64,000 nt of DNA from Roseivirga sp. 4D4 (GTDB taxonomy: Bacteria; Bacteroidota; Bacteroidia; Cytophagales; Cyclobacteriaceae): contig NZ_MDGP01000001.1 in assembly GCF_001747095.1 (NCBI RefSeq), forward strand, positions 2,525,001 to 2,589,000, in the 5' to 3' direction. Positions within the stretch are counted from its first letter, which is position 1; each line of letters begins with the position of its first letter. Below the pieces are notes generated by a model. It searched no databases, had not been told where the DNA came from, and saw only the letters and a list, made by a program, of their open reading frames with translations. The position numbers were made by a program, and so were the translations under genes. Shown piece after piece: positions 36,189 through 45,293 of the stretch.

Positions 36189-37235
36189 CTAAGCCACCTG
36201 CTGCTTTTCAATGTAGCTTTTCATACGCTCAAGGTTATGCATAGCTTGGCCATAGATCATATCCGAAAACTCTGCAGGGATTGGCTGCCGATCTCCCGTC
36301 AAAGCCCTGAAAGATAAGTTAGTACCGTTCTCAGTTTTCTTAAGCTCGTAATAAGTCAGTAAAGTCATACCACTATTGAGCGAGCGAGCCTTTTCAATAT
36401 AAACGATCTGATCATTCTCCCCAACATCCTGCAAGGTCTTTATATCGAAGGTATCGCCATCAAACTCGCAGATATGTGTACTGCCAATGCGATTGATACT
36501 TGAATCCATTTTCAGGTCGATCAAGCCATCGACAAAATTTACCTTTTCGTTATTGTCAGTTAGTGTAGCATGAACCTCTTGCAATGACGCTTCAATCTCT
36601 ATGTCCATCACTCTGGCCAGACCAAAAACAGAAGAGTAGTCCTCAGCACTTTCCGGATCTAACACCTCATTCTTCAAGTGGCTGATTGAAGCATACTGGT
36701 AGGACACCCTCCCAATCAAATCGTAGTGGTCCTCAGTACTTTCCCAACTTAATAGAGAATCTTCGCCTGAAAACTGATAGGCGTCCGTCACAAGAATATA
36801 TTCTTTGGAGGGCACACTGTTTTTCATCAAACGATGCGCAATGATCATATCCGGTCCCGAGAGTTTCGTGAATTGTGCTATCTTAATTTCTTCGAACATT
36901 CCATAGTGTACAATGAACTTCAGAGACAAGTCACTTGCATTGTTACAGGCCCCACACCGACATACACTATCCCTTTCAATCACCTTCAAGAAGTAATGAA
37001 AGTTCTTGAAAGCGTCAGCACAGATAGCCTCGATTTCTTCTTCTGATACTCTTCCATTAGCATAGGTTAGCAGCGCATCACCTTCAATTTCTGCAAGGGT
37101 AAATTTGGATTGAACAGAATCGGCTATGACCTGAAGTAACTCATTGACAATATGCGTGCTGTGACTCAACTCCGTTTTGGTCATAAAGCTGGTGTACCCG
37201 CTAATGTCTGGTATCAGTATGGTGGCTTGTTGCAT
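36189..37235 (-). CDS. DUF2652 protein: cyclase-like N-domain plus SRPBCC-like C-domain
   Basis: 348 residues. The N-terminal half looks like a class III nucleotide cyclase fold, with ATILIPDISGYTSFM (first metal Asp) and LAEIEGDALLTYAN (second Asp) kept near residues 9 and 50. A short cysteine cluster, DSVCRCGACNNAS, follows near residue 92. The C-terminal half (about 205-340) reads as a START/SRPBCC domain: LQEVHATLTDNNEKVNFVDGLIDLKMD, ending in MIYGQAMHNLERMKSYIEKQQ. Whether it makes a cyclic nucleotide is unknown; the metal Asp pair is intact. It is divergent from the GT9 gene. Confidence 0.8.
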   Translation of the reverse strand: MQQATILIPDISGYTSFMTKTELSHSTHIVNELLQVIADSVQSKFTLAEIEGDALLTYANGRVSEEEIEAICADAFKNFHYFLKVIERDSVCRCGACNNASDLSLKFIVHYGMFEEIKIAQFTKLSGPDMIIAHRLMKNSVPSKEYILVTDAYQFSGEDSLLSWESTEDHYDLIGRVSYQYASISHLKNEVLDPESAEDYSSVFGLARVMDIEIEASLQEVHATLTDNNEKVNFVDGLIDLKMDSSINRIGSTHICEFDGDTFDIKTLQDVGENDQIVYIEKARSLNSGMTLLTYYELKKTENGTNLSFRALTGDRQPIPAEFSDMIYGQAMHNLERMKSYIEKQQVA

Positions 37236-37287
37236 GCTAAGTTTCGATCTAATACAGTGAACACATTTTTCGGAAAATCAATTCCTT

Positions 37288-37295
37288 TATATTTG
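37288..37295 (+). promoter_or_regulatory. Candidate promoter -7 box TATATTTG for the GT9 gene
   Basis: An exact match to the Bacteroidota TAnnTTTG box, ending 16 bp before the ATG at 37312. No good -33 TTTG was found, so the leader would be very short. Confidence 0.4.
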
Positions 37296-37311
37296 AGTGA
37301 ATTCACTGTCA

Positions 37312-38304
37312 ATGGCAATTCGTCAAATACTCGTTATTCAAACCGCCTTTATCGGAGACGTTATTTTAGCCACGGGGTTGCTAGAAAAGTTACATTCTAA
37401 ATATCCGGAAGCAGAAATCGACTTTCTTGTCCGCAAAGGCAATGAGAGTTTAATGAACGGACATCCCTTTATCAGGGAGACAATTGTCTGGAATAAAACA
37501 GGTGGAAAGTATAGAAACCTGTTCAAACTGATCGGTAAGGTTCGTAAAACCAGGTATGATTTGGCCGTAAATGTTCAACGATTTGCTAACTCAGGTCTCA
37601 TCACTGCCCTATCCAAGGCGAAACTCAAAATCGGTTTTGACAAGAATCCCTTCTCCTGGGCTTTTGATGAAAAAATCCCTCATGAAATTGGTAATGGAGT
37701 TCACGAAGTGGAAAGAAATCATGACCTAATTCGAAAACTTACGGACAGCCAGTACTGTAAACCGAAACTTTATCCATCGGCACAAGACTTTGAAGCCATA
37801 AAGCCATGGCAGGGAAAACCCTACATCTGCATGGCCCCAGCCTCGGTTTGGTTCACCAAACAGTTTCCAAAAGAAAAATGGATCGAGCTTATAAAAGCCC
37901 TAGCCTTCCAAGTCAATATTTTTCTGCTCGGGGCACCTTTGGATAAAGACTTGTGCAACGAAATTATGGAGAAGTCAGGGCATTCGAATGTCCAGAACCT
38001 TTGTGGCCAACTCTCATTGTTACAGTCTACCGCCCTGATGAAGGATGCGGAAATGAACTATGTCAATGACAGCGCTCCCATGCATCTGGCCTCTGCCATT
38101 AACGCGAAAACTTGTGCCATCTTTTGTTCTACTATTCCAGAATTTGGTTTCGGTCCGCTTTCAGATGAAAGCCATATTGTTCAAGTAGAAGAACAATTAG
38201 AATGTCGACCCTGTGGACTGCATGGCAAAAAAGCCTGCCCGAAAGGTCACTTTAAATGTGGCTTCGACATCAGCACTAAGCAGTTGGTGTCTGTTTTAAA
38301 CTGA
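37312..38304 (+). CDS. Glycosyltransferase family 9 (heptosyltransferase-like)
   Basis: 330 residues from the ATG at 37312; an in-frame GTG five codons earlier is less likely because MAIRQILVIQTAFIGDVIL is the usual N-terminus. GT9 features: a first Rossmann half with AIRQILVIQTAFIGDVILATGLLEKL, then KPYICMAPASVWFTKQFPKEKW near residue 165, MNYVNDSAPMHLASAI near residue 250 (the donor-site block) and the Cys-rich tail ECRPCGLHGKKACPKGHFKCG. It probably adds a heptose or similar sugar to an LPS core or other glycan. It is divergent from the DUF2652 gene. Confidence 0.9.
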   Translation: MAIRQILVIQTAFIGDVILATGLLEKLHSKYPEAEIDFLVRKGNESLMNGHPFIRETIVWNKTGGKYRNLFKLIGKVRKTRYDLAVNVQRFANSGLITALSKAKLKIGFDKNPFSWAFDEKIPHEIGNGVHEVERNHDLIRKLTDSQYCKPKLYPSAQDFEAIKPWQGKPYICMAPASVWFTKQFPKEKWIELIKALAFQVNIFLLGAPLDKDLCNEIMEKSGHSNVQNLCGQLSLLQSTALMKDAEMNYVNDSAPMHLASAINAKTCAIFCSTIPEFGFGPLSDESHIVQVEEQLECRPCGLHGKKACPKGHFKCGFDISTKQLVSVLN

Positions 38305-38374
38305 CAGTTCAAAGAAGCCTTCCTTTTCTCGTCAATTCCTGCTTAATTCGTTGAATCACTATAGACTTAGCGCC

Positions 38375-39664
38375 ATGAGATACGAGCATATCGGTAAAGA
38401 CCTTTTTATAAAGAACAGAGAAAAATTAAAGGCGAAAATGAAGCCCAATTCTATCGCCATTATTTGTTCTAATGATATTATGCCTACCAATGCCGATGGC
38501 ACCATGACCTTTCGCCAAAACAGCAACCTGCTTTACTTTTCTGGCATAGATCAGGAGGAATCTATCTTGATTGTTGCCCCTGATTTCCCTGATCCTAAGA
38601 TGAGAGAAATACTCTTCCTTAGAGAAACCAGCGAATTGATCGCAATATGGGAAGGACACAAATACACCATGGAAGAAGCTACCGAAACCTCGGGGGTTTC
38701 CACCATTATGTGGAACGACAAATTCGAAAGCACGCTGAACACACTTTTGGCAGAAACTAATAACATCTATCTCTATAATAACGAGCACATTCGCAATGGC
38801 TCAGAAGTAGAAACTCGAACTGACAGGTTTAATAAATGGTGCAGAGCAAAATACGCCAACTATGAATTTGAGCGCCTCGCACCGATAGCCTATGATCTTA
38901 GAACGGTTAAGGAAGCAAGGGAAATTGAATTAATGCAAACGGCTTGTGATTTGACCGATCAAGGCTTTCGAAGAATTCTGCAATACGTGAAACCAGGGGT
39001 TTGGGAATACGAAGTGGAGGCTGAATATCTGCATGAGTTTGTGAGAAATAAGTCCAAAGGCTTTGCTTACACTCCGATAATTGCTGGTGGTGGAAATGCC
39101 TGTGTACTACACTATATAGAAAACAAAGATCAGCTTAAGGATGGTGATTTACTGCTTATGGATGTAGGCGCTGAATACGCCAATTATAATGCAGACATGA
39201 CGCGCACCATTCCGGTAAATGGACGATTTACAGATAGACAAAAAGACGTTTATAATGCTGTCCTCAGGGTTAAAAATGAGGCTACAGCATTATTAACACC
39301 GGGTAATAGCATACCAGATTATCATCAGGAAGTTGGCAATATCATGACCAAGGAATTATTAGGTCTTGGTTTGATAGATCAGACTGATGTTAAGAATGAA
39401 GATCCTGCCTGGCCTGCCTATAAAAAGTATTTTATGCATGGTACTTCTCACCACATTGGTTTAGATGTACATGATGTCGCCAGTATTTACACCGATTTCA
39501 AACCAGGCATGGTATTCACCGTTGAGCCAGGCATATACATACCGGATGAGAATATCGGGATCAGAATTGAAGATGATATTATAATTACCGAAGACGGCCA
39601 TCATAATTTGATGGGCAATATTCCAATTGAGGTCGAAGAAATTGAAGAGTTGATGAATTCCTGA
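38375..39664 (+). CDS. pepP: Aminopeptidase P (Xaa-Pro aminopeptidase)
   Basis: 429 residues from the ATG at 38375; a TTG 24 bp upstream is in frame but weaker. The N-terminal AMP_N domain is to about residue 165. The pita-bread C-terminal domain has all five metal ligands: LMDVGAEYANYNADMTRTI near residue 263 (two Asp), HGTSHHIGLDVHD near residue 355 (His), MVFTVEPGIYIPDE near residue 388 (Glu) and GIRIEDDIIITEDG (Glu). It removes the N-terminal residue before Pro. It is followed by a GNAT gene one base later, which suggests an operon. Confidence 0.95.
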   Translation: MRYEHIGKDLFIKNREKLKAKMKPNSIAIICSNDIMPTNADGTMTFRQNSNLLYFSGIDQEESILIVAPDFPDPKMREILFLRETSELIAIWEGHKYTMEEATETSGVSTIMWNDKFESTLNTLLAETNNIYLYNNEHIRNGSEVETRTDRFNKWCRAKYANYEFERLAPIAYDLRTVKEAREIELMQTACDLTDQGFRRILQYVKPGVWEYEVEAEYLHEFVRNKSKGFAYTPIIAGGGNACVLHYIENKDQLKDGDLLLMDVGAEYANYNADMTRTIPVNGRFTDRQKDVYNAVLRVKNEATALLTPGNSIPDYHQEVGNIMTKELLGLGLIDQTDVKNEDPAWPAYKKYFMHGTSHHIGLDVHDVASIYTDFKPGMVFTVEPGIYIPDENIGIRIEDDIIITEDGHHNLMGNIPIEVEEIEELMNS

Positions 39665-39665
39665 A

Positions 39666-40106
39666 ATGGAACTTGAAATTGTTGAAACTTCAGTTCTAGA
39701 AGCCATAGCGGTGTTAAGGTCGCTTCCAGAGTTTACTCCAATGCGTGACGATGACTATTATACCGACAGGATAAGAAATTCAAAGCATCTTGCACTGATC
39801 GCGAAGATAGATTCGAAACCAGTGGCTTGTAAAGTAGGCTACGACAAATTAAATGATGGATCATTCTACAGTTGGCTTGGTGGGGTGAACCCAGCATACC
39901 GAAGACAAGGCATTGCTCAGGCGCTTGCAGATAAACAAGAAGCTTGGGCTAAGCAAGAAGGCTATGAATGTATAAAATTCAAAACCTTAAATAGACATAA
40001 GGCGATGCTCATTTTTGCCATAAAAAATGGATTTGAAATCTATAACATTAAGCCTAAAGATGAGTTGAAGAACTACCGGATTGAGATGATTAAAAACCTA
40101 TTATGA
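39666..40106 (+). CDS. GNAT-family N-acetyltransferase
   Basis: 146 residues, one GNAT domain: VACKVGYDKLNDGSFYSWLGGVNPAYRRQGIAQALADKQEAWA near residues 58-100 carries the beta4 strand and the R/Q-x-x-G-x-A acetyl-CoA loop (YRRQGIA), and CIKFKTLNRHKAMLIFAIKNGFEI is the alpha4/beta6 end. The substrate is unknown. It starts one base after pepP and overlaps ridA by 4 bp (ATGA), so all three are probably co-translated. Confidence 0.93.
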   Translation: MELEIVETSVLEAIAVLRSLPEFTPMRDDDYYTDRIRNSKHLALIAKIDSKPVACKVGYDKLNDGSFYSWLGGVNPAYRRQGIAQALADKQEAWAKQEGYECIKFKTLNRHKAMLIFAIKNGFEIYNIKPKDELKNYRIEMIKNLL

Positions 40107-40516
40107 GTGAAAAATTCAACAGTCAGAAAGCACCAGAACCTGTAGGCCTATACCCTCATGCCAGAAGAGTTGGAGAACTCTTATTCTTATCGGGTGTCGG
40201 ACCAAGAGAAAGAGGAACCAAAGACATTCCCGGAGTGACTTTGGATGACTCCGGAAATATTGTTGACTATGATATTGAAACACAATGCCGATCGGTTTTC
40301 AATAACGTAAAATTGATACTCGAGGCTTCAGGCAGTAGCTGGGATAAACTGGTAGACGTTACAGTTTTCCTAACAAACATGAAGGACGACTTCAAGACTT
40401 ATAATCGAGTTTACGCTGAATACTTCAAGGATAACCAGCCATGCAGAACCACAGTAGAAATCAATTGTCTCCCGACACCTATTGCGATTGAGCTAAAGTG
40501 CATCGCTACTGTATAA
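40103..40516 (+). CDS. RidA-family enamine/imine deaminase
   Basis: 137 residues. The YjgF/YER057c/UK114 pattern is visible: PVGLYPHARRVGELLFLSGVGPRERGTKD near the N-terminus, DIETQCRSVFNNVKLILEASGSSWDKLVDVTVFLTNMKDDF in the middle and PCRTTVEINCLPTPIAIELKCIAT at the end. The conserved Arg of the PxRxxVxVxxLP block is present and binds the substrate carboxylate. RidA hydrolyses reactive 2-aminoacrylate-type enamines made by PLP enzymes; this member is somewhat longer than canonical RidA and belongs to a divergent subgroup. Its operon partners are pepP and a GNAT. Confidence 0.88.
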   Translation: MSEKFNSQKAPEPVGLYPHARRVGELLFLSGVGPRERGTKDIPGVTLDDSGNIVDYDIETQCRSVFNNVKLILEASGSSWDKLVDVTVFLTNMKDDFKTYNRVYAEYFKDNQPCRTTVEINCLPTPIAIELKCIATV

Positions 40517-40574
40517 AGCATTCCTAAGCATTTGTTTATCTTCATGAGGAAATATTCAACCTCACATCAAGAAG

Positions 40575-42953
40575 ATGATCAAATTTTTTAAAAGAATCTG
40601 GAAAGCAATTGTTGGATTTCTAAAGAAACTTAATCCTGGCCCTGTTGCCTGGAAAGGAGCCAGCAAAGCGATCGGCACAACGGTTGTCATTATTTGGATC
40701 ATCGGCTCTATGATGATGTTTGTGACGCAACCACAAACCTATTTCGGCATAGCAATGGTGCTATTAGGGATAATTCTTGCCTTTCTTATGGGTGCCGGAG
40801 CCCTTCTTGCTCGCCTTCTTGTCAAAAACATGAACAAAGGGCTTTTTTGGGTCATACCAGGAGCTTTTTTCTTAATGCCATTTGTTTTTGGTATGGGGAG
40901 TTTGAGTTGGAAATTCCCGGTATTGGTTGTCGTCTTCTCAGGAGCATTAGGCGCAGGTATTTTCACCCTCACCAAAAAGACAAGGTCAGAATTAACCCTA
41001 CTCCAAAAGATAGTCGCTTCAACAGGCAGCCTGTTGGGAATTGCAGGTTTGGTATGGGGACTTATTTGGTTAGCTGACACAGGCTTTAAACCCGAAGTGG
41101 AACATATCAATGCCGCTAAAAAATCAGAATACCGACCGGAACACATTCAACTTCCGGATCCATCAGAACCCGGGCCATACGAAGTGGAATACCTGACATA
41201 TGGAAGTGGTAAAGACAAGCATCGGGACGAATTTGGGTCTGATGCCACCATTATTACCGATTCTATAGACGGTTCCCGGCTACTTTCTGGTTGGAAAGCA
41301 ACGCCTGGAAAATTAAGAACATGGTACTGGGGCTTTGACGATAAGGCACTCCCAATCAATGGGCGAGTTTGGTACCCAAAAGGTGAAGGTCCATTCCCTT
41401 TAGCACTTATTGTACATGGCAATCACAGCATGTTTGATTTTTCTGACCCCGGCTATGAGTACTTAGGTGAGCTTTTGGCAAGTCAAGGAATGATCATGGT
41501 CAGTGTGGATGAAAACTTTATCAACAGTGGTTGGACAGATTTTATTGGTGATGGCCTGAATGAAGAGAATGATGCCCGCGGATGGCTTCTACTAGAACAT
41601 CTTAAGTACTGGAAAAAATGGAATAATACCGAAGGAGGGCTTTTCAATGGAAAGGTTGATATGGAAAACCTGGCTGTTATGGGGCATTCAAGAGGTGGAG
41701 AGGCAGCTGCTGTTGCCGGCTTTTTCAATCGACTCCCCTTTTACCCCGATGATGCCAAGCAGGTCTTTGATTTCGACTTTAACATAAAAGCTGTCGTGTC
41801 GATCGCGCCAGTGGATGGACAATATCGACCTGGTAATGTCAGTACGCCACTGGAAAATGTCAATTACTTGGTAATCCATGGCGCAAATGATGGGGACGTT
41901 CAGTCTTTCGCGGGATTAAGACAATATGAAAGGCTAGAGTTCAATGACTCCTCGGATTACTTCAAGTCGGCCGTTTATGTTTATGGGGCCAATCATGGAC
42001 AATTCAATACCACCTGGGGAAATCGCGACTCAGGATTTCCTTTCGGATCACTCCTAAATGTTGATGCCTTAATGCCTATGGAAGATCAATTGAAGATAGG
42101 TCAGGTTTATATCAGTGCATTTCTGCAAGCCAGTTTACAAGGCAAAAAGGAATATGAATCGCTGTTCAGAGATCATCGGGCTGGTGAAAAATGGTTACCA
42201 GAAACGATCTATTTGAATCAATACGAGAACTCAGATTGGAAAGTCCTTGCCGACTTTGAAGAAGATCTGGATTTGACCACAACTTCTTCTGGAGGTAAAA
42301 TCAAGACGAAAAACCTCACGGTATGGAAAGAGCAAATTGTGGGTATGAAGTGGGGAAATCGAGGCACCAGAGCCGCTTATATTGGTTGGGATAGCTTGGC
42401 ATATGAAGCTGACACAGCCAGTTATGAAGTGGTCTTTAAAGAAAGTATAGATGCATCTCAATCCTCATACTTGACTTTCGAAATGTCTGAAGCCAAAGGC
42501 AGTACTTACCCTGACAAAAAGCGAGACGAGGAAAAAAAGAAGAAGGAGCAAGGCAATGAGGAGGAGAAAAAAAACGAGGACATAGAAGAGAAAGAAGAAA
42601 CTGAGGACAAAGAAGAAGATGATAAAGAGGAAGAAGACGATAAGGACGAAGAGAAAAAGGCACCTGAGCCTCTAGACTTCACCATAGAATTAGCGGACGT
42701 AAATGGCAATACTACAGGTTTCAAACTGAGCGATTATAGTTACCTTCAAAGACAATTATCTGTGGATGTACTGAAGAATAAAGAACTTCAGAGCACCAAA
42801 CGATCTGAGGCAGTTTACAATACATTTTTCGTTGATTTGAGTAAGTTTTTAAACTTAGAAGATTTCGATATCACTGCGATTAAGTCTATGAAACTCATAT
42901 TTAATCAAAGTCACAAAGGGCTTATAATTCTGGATAAAATAGCGGTTCATTAG
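40575..42953 (+). CDS. Membrane-anchored alpha/beta hydrolase with an acidic linker
   Basis: 792 residues. Four transmembrane helices come first (about 30-50, 57-79, 87-110 and 135-160). The hydrolase domain (about 215-520) carries GHSRGG (LAVMGHSRGGEAAAVAGF near residue 368) as the nucleophile elbow, a preceding VHGNHSMFDF oxyanion strand and the late His in YGANHGQFNTTWG near residue 470. It is of the cutinase/PET-hydrolase-like type. Residues about 646-695 form a highly charged Lys/Glu/Asp-rich stretch with almost no other residues, and a final beta domain follows (PLDFTIELADVNGNTTGFKLSDYS..., probably a jelly roll). Substrate unknown; an ester at the membrane is likely. Confidence 0.8.
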   Translation: MIKFFKRIWKAIVGFLKKLNPGPVAWKGASKAIGTTVVIIWIIGSMMMFVTQPQTYFGIAMVLLGIILAFLMGAGALLARLLVKNMNKGLFWVIPGAFFLMPFVFGMGSLSWKFPVLVVVFSGALGAGIFTLTKKTRSELTLLQKIVASTGSLLGIAGLVWGLIWLADTGFKPEVEHINAAKKSEYRPEHIQLPDPSEPGPYEVEYLTYGSGKDKHRDEFGSDATIITDSIDGSRLLSGWKATPGKLRTWYWGFDDKALPINGRVWYPKGEGPFPLALIVHGNHSMFDFSDPGYEYLGELLASQGMIMVSVDENFINSGWTDFIGDGLNEENDARGWLLLEHLKYWKKWNNTEGGLFNGKVDMENLAVMGHSRGGEAAAVAGFFNRLPFYPDDAKQVFDFDFNIKAVVSIAPVDGQYRPGNVSTPLENVNYLVIHGANDGDVQSFAGLRQYERLEFNDSSDYFKSAVYVYGANHGQFNTTWGNRDSGFPFGSLLNVDALMPMEDQLKIGQVYISAFLQASLQGKKEYESLFRDHRAGEKWLPETIYLNQYENSDWKVLADFEEDLDLTTTSSGGKIKTKNLTVWKEQIVGMKWGNRGTRAAYIGWDSLAYEADTASYEVVFKESIDASQSSYLTFEMSEAKGSTYPDKKRDEEKKKKEQGNEEEKKNEDIEEKEETEDKEEDDKEEEDDKDEEKKAPEPLDFTIELADVNGNTTGFKLSDYSYLQRQLSVDVLKNKELQSTKRSEAVYNTFFVDLSKFLNLEDFDITAIKSMKLIFNQSHKGLIILDKIAVH

Positions 42954-43117
42954 CGCCTAATTCTTCCATTTTCATGACGTTCAATCCCATATTGGGAATA
43001 TCCGTAAGTTGTGTGATAACGTCAAAACCCCAAATATTCAACAGAAAGTAGGGTTTCTTTCCGGCATGGCGTACTGGTATATGTATTGCAGGACTACTTG
43101 CAAACAAACTGACCAAA

Positions 43118-43669
43118 ATGAGTACGCTAAACTACAACATCCAGAGTGCCCTACTCGCACCATTGAGTAATATCGGCAGTGGTATTTTACTAAGATTATT
43201 GAAGCCCTTCAGCATTGGGGATTTTATCGAAATTGATGGTCAAGTAGGATCTATAGAGAGAAGTGGCTTTCAAAGAACTACCATCAAGAAAATTGACGGC
43301 TCCGAAATTAAAGTCAACAACTCCATTTTTTACCAGAGAGATCTGCACAACCTTTCAAGCAAAAATATCATTGCTTTGGAATTGACAATCGGTGTAAGTT
43401 ACCAGAGCAATATGACTAAAGTGAAGGAAGAAATCATGGCTTTCTTTACCGAACACGAACGACTCCTTAATTCACCTAAGGCCAAAATTCAAGTATCTAA
43501 AATCAAGAATGACTTTGTGGAGCTTTCCATTAAACCTTGGTGTCTTTTAGACGATTTCCTAGCATTAGATGCCAAACTTGAATCTCAATTGACCGAGCAC
43601 TTAGTTTCTAAAAACGTAATACTAGAAGAAGAGAGGTCTCTTTTCAGCGAAGCCAAAATGCTTGCCTAA
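43118..43669 (+). CDS. MscS-like channel, N-terminally truncated
   Basis: 183 residues. It contains the pore-lining helix end ALLAPLSNIGSGILLRLLKPFSIGDFIEIDGQVGSIERSGFQRTTIKKIDG, which is the TM3b plus start of the MscS beta domain, and the rest of the cytoplasmic vestibule domain to a C-terminus at LFSEAKML. The two or three transmembrane helices that should precede it are absent: reading upstream in frame gives only about 22 codons (AGLLANKLTKM and the like) to a TAG at 43049. It may be a decayed gene, or a translated cytoplasmic fragment. No regular promoter was seen. Confidence 0.6.
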   Translation: MSTLNYNIQSALLAPLSNIGSGILLRLLKPFSIGDFIEIDGQVGSIERSGFQRTTIKKIDGSEIKVNNSIFYQRDLHNLSSKNIIALELTIGVSYQSNMTKVKEEIMAFFTEHERLLNSPKAKIQVSKIKNDFVELSIKPWCLLDDFLALDAKLESQLTEHLVSKNVILEEERSLFSEAKMLA

Positions 43670-43712
43670 ACTTTAATCCCTTCAATAACTCATACAAATA
43701 CCTCTGAACAGA

Positions 43713-43720
43713 TATATTTG
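43713..43720 (+). promoter_or_regulatory. Candidate promoter -7 box TATATTTG for rmuC
   Basis: An exact TAnnTTTG box 18 bp before the ATG at 43739. No convincing -33 element. Confidence 0.4.
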
Positions 43721-43738
43721 TAGAAAGACTGAGTATTG

Positions 43739-45049
43739 ATGGAGATAATTTGGCTGATTTCGGGGGTAATTTTGGGTGGACTGGTTGGTTGGTTTATGGC
43801 CAAAAGCAAGTCTAACACTTCGAATACGGACCACAACGACATCCAAAATAAATTACAACTGGCAGAAGAGCGATATGCTATGATCGCCAAGGAATTGACT
43901 GATGTCAAACCAGAGCTTTCGCAGGAAAGAGATAAGAACCTAGATTTAAGCAATCAGCTTACCCAGGTTAAAACCGAACATAAAAATCTTCAGTCAAAGC
44001 TTGGAGAGCAAAAAGAGGAGTTGGAAAAACTGAACCAGCGCTTTGCCCTTGAGTTCAAAAATTTAGCCAATGAAATCTTTGAGGAGAAGAGCAAAAGATT
44101 CACCGAGCAGAATAAGACCAATATCCATGATCTCCTGAATCCCTTAAAAGAGAAAATCGGGGAATTTCAGAAGAAGGTAGAAGATTCTAACAAGGAAGGG
44201 GCAGAAAGAAATGCTTCTTTAGTACAGCAAATCAAACATCTTAGCGACCTCAATAAGCAAATAACCAAGGAAGCTGAAAACTTGACAAAAGCACTGAAGG
44301 GTGATTCTAAAGCTCAGGGAAATTGGGGTGAGGTAATTCTGGAAAGAATTCTAGAAAAATCGGGGCTTGAAAAGGGCCGTGAATATGAAACTCAGGTTTC
44401 CGAAACTGGCGATGATGGAAAACGGTATCAGCCTGATGTAGTCATTAAGTTACCGGACAATAAACATGTGATTGTCGATTCCAAAGTTTCATTGACGGCA
44501 TACGAGCGCTTTGTCAACGAGGAAGATGACACTGAAAGGCTTACACAACTCAAACTCCATATCAATTCGATTAAAGCACACGTCAAGGGACTGAGTGAAA
44601 AGAGCTATCAAAACCTTTATGGCTTAGATGGACTCGACTTTGTATTGCTTTTCATTCCCATTGAGCCAGCTTTTACCCTAGCGGTTCAGCACGATCCGGA
44701 TTTGTTCAATGATGCCTATGCTAAGAACATCGTCATTGTAAGTCCAACCACACTGATAGCCACCTTGAGGACTATTGCTTCTATCTGGAAGCAAGAATAT
44801 CAGAACAAGAACGCCATAGAAATAGCTCGACAAGGGGGAGCGCTTTACGATAAGTTTCAGTCATTTACTGAAGATCTAATCTCTATTGGAAAACATCTCA
44901 ATGGAACTCAGAAAGCCTATCAAGAGTCCATGAAGAAGCTTTCTGAAGGAAGTGGCAACTTGGTGAAGCGTGCTGAAACACTGAAAAAACTGGGTGCTAA
45001 AGCCAGCAAACAAATGGATGAAAGACTCCTAAATAGGTCCGAAGAATAA
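43739..45049 (+). CDS. rmuC: DNA recombination protein RmuC
   Basis: 436 residues from the ATG at 43739 (a TTG is directly upstream). The N-terminal transmembrane helix (IIWLISGVILGGLVGWFMA) is followed by a long coiled coil (about 35-180). The RmuC nuclease-like domain follows from about 195, with KAQGNWGEVILERILEKSGLEKGREYETQV, YQPDVVIKLPDNKHVIVDSKVSLTAYERFV and GLDFVLLFIPIEPAFTLAVQHDPDLFNDAY. RmuC restrains inversions at short inverted repeats; its domain is related to PD-(D/E)XK nucleases (DVVIKLP and VDSKVS are the catalytic-type blocks). Given the many inverted repeats in this window the function is of some interest. Confidence 0.95.
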   Translation: MEIIWLISGVILGGLVGWFMAKSKSNTSNTDHNDIQNKLQLAEERYAMIAKELTDVKPELSQERDKNLDLSNQLTQVKTEHKNLQSKLGEQKEELEKLNQRFALEFKNLANEIFEEKSKRFTEQNKTNIHDLLNPLKEKIGEFQKKVEDSNKEGAERNASLVQQIKHLSDLNKQITKEAENLTKALKGDSKAQGNWGEVILERILEKSGLEKGREYETQVSETGDDGKRYQPDVVIKLPDNKHVIVDSKVSLTAYERFVNEEDDTERLTQLKLHINSIKAHVKGLSEKSYQNLYGLDGLDFVLLFIPIEPAFTLAVQHDPDLFNDAYAKNIVIVSPTTLIATLRTIASIWKQEYQNKNAIEIARQGGALYDKFQSFTEDLISIGKHLNGTQKAYQESMKKLSEGSGNLVKRAETLKKLGAKASKQMDERLLNRSEE

Positions 45050-45130
45050 GACCTGACACCTCTCCTTTTAAGGATCAATTTTAAGTCCCCTGATTTACAG
45101 CGACTTGTAACGATAAAAAACAACAAAAGA

Positions 45131-45162
45131 TTGTATGTGAAATGCAATTTTTTGTATATTTA
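45131..45162 (+). promoter_or_regulatory. Candidate promoter of the giant adhesin
   Basis: TTG at 45131 and TATATTTA at 45155-45162, spaced 21 bp, resemble the Bacteroidota -33/-7 pair with one mismatch in the -7 box. The implied leader is about 125 nt. The other part of the 244-bp gap holds no gene. Confidence 0.35.
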
Positions 45163-45293
45163 CAGTCCTTTCACTTATTACATCACCTAAGTCGCGTTTA
45201 AATGCCTGAAATGGCGTTTATATGATATAGAGACTCCCTAAACAGTCCGGTGATAGATTACACTAGCTGCACTTTGACCAAAACACGATTACA

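Noticed and set aside
42357..42626. Ile- or Ser-rich open frames opposite the acidic stretches (also at 52357-52626)
   Set aside because: These are complements of Asp/Glu-rich coding repeats, not genes.
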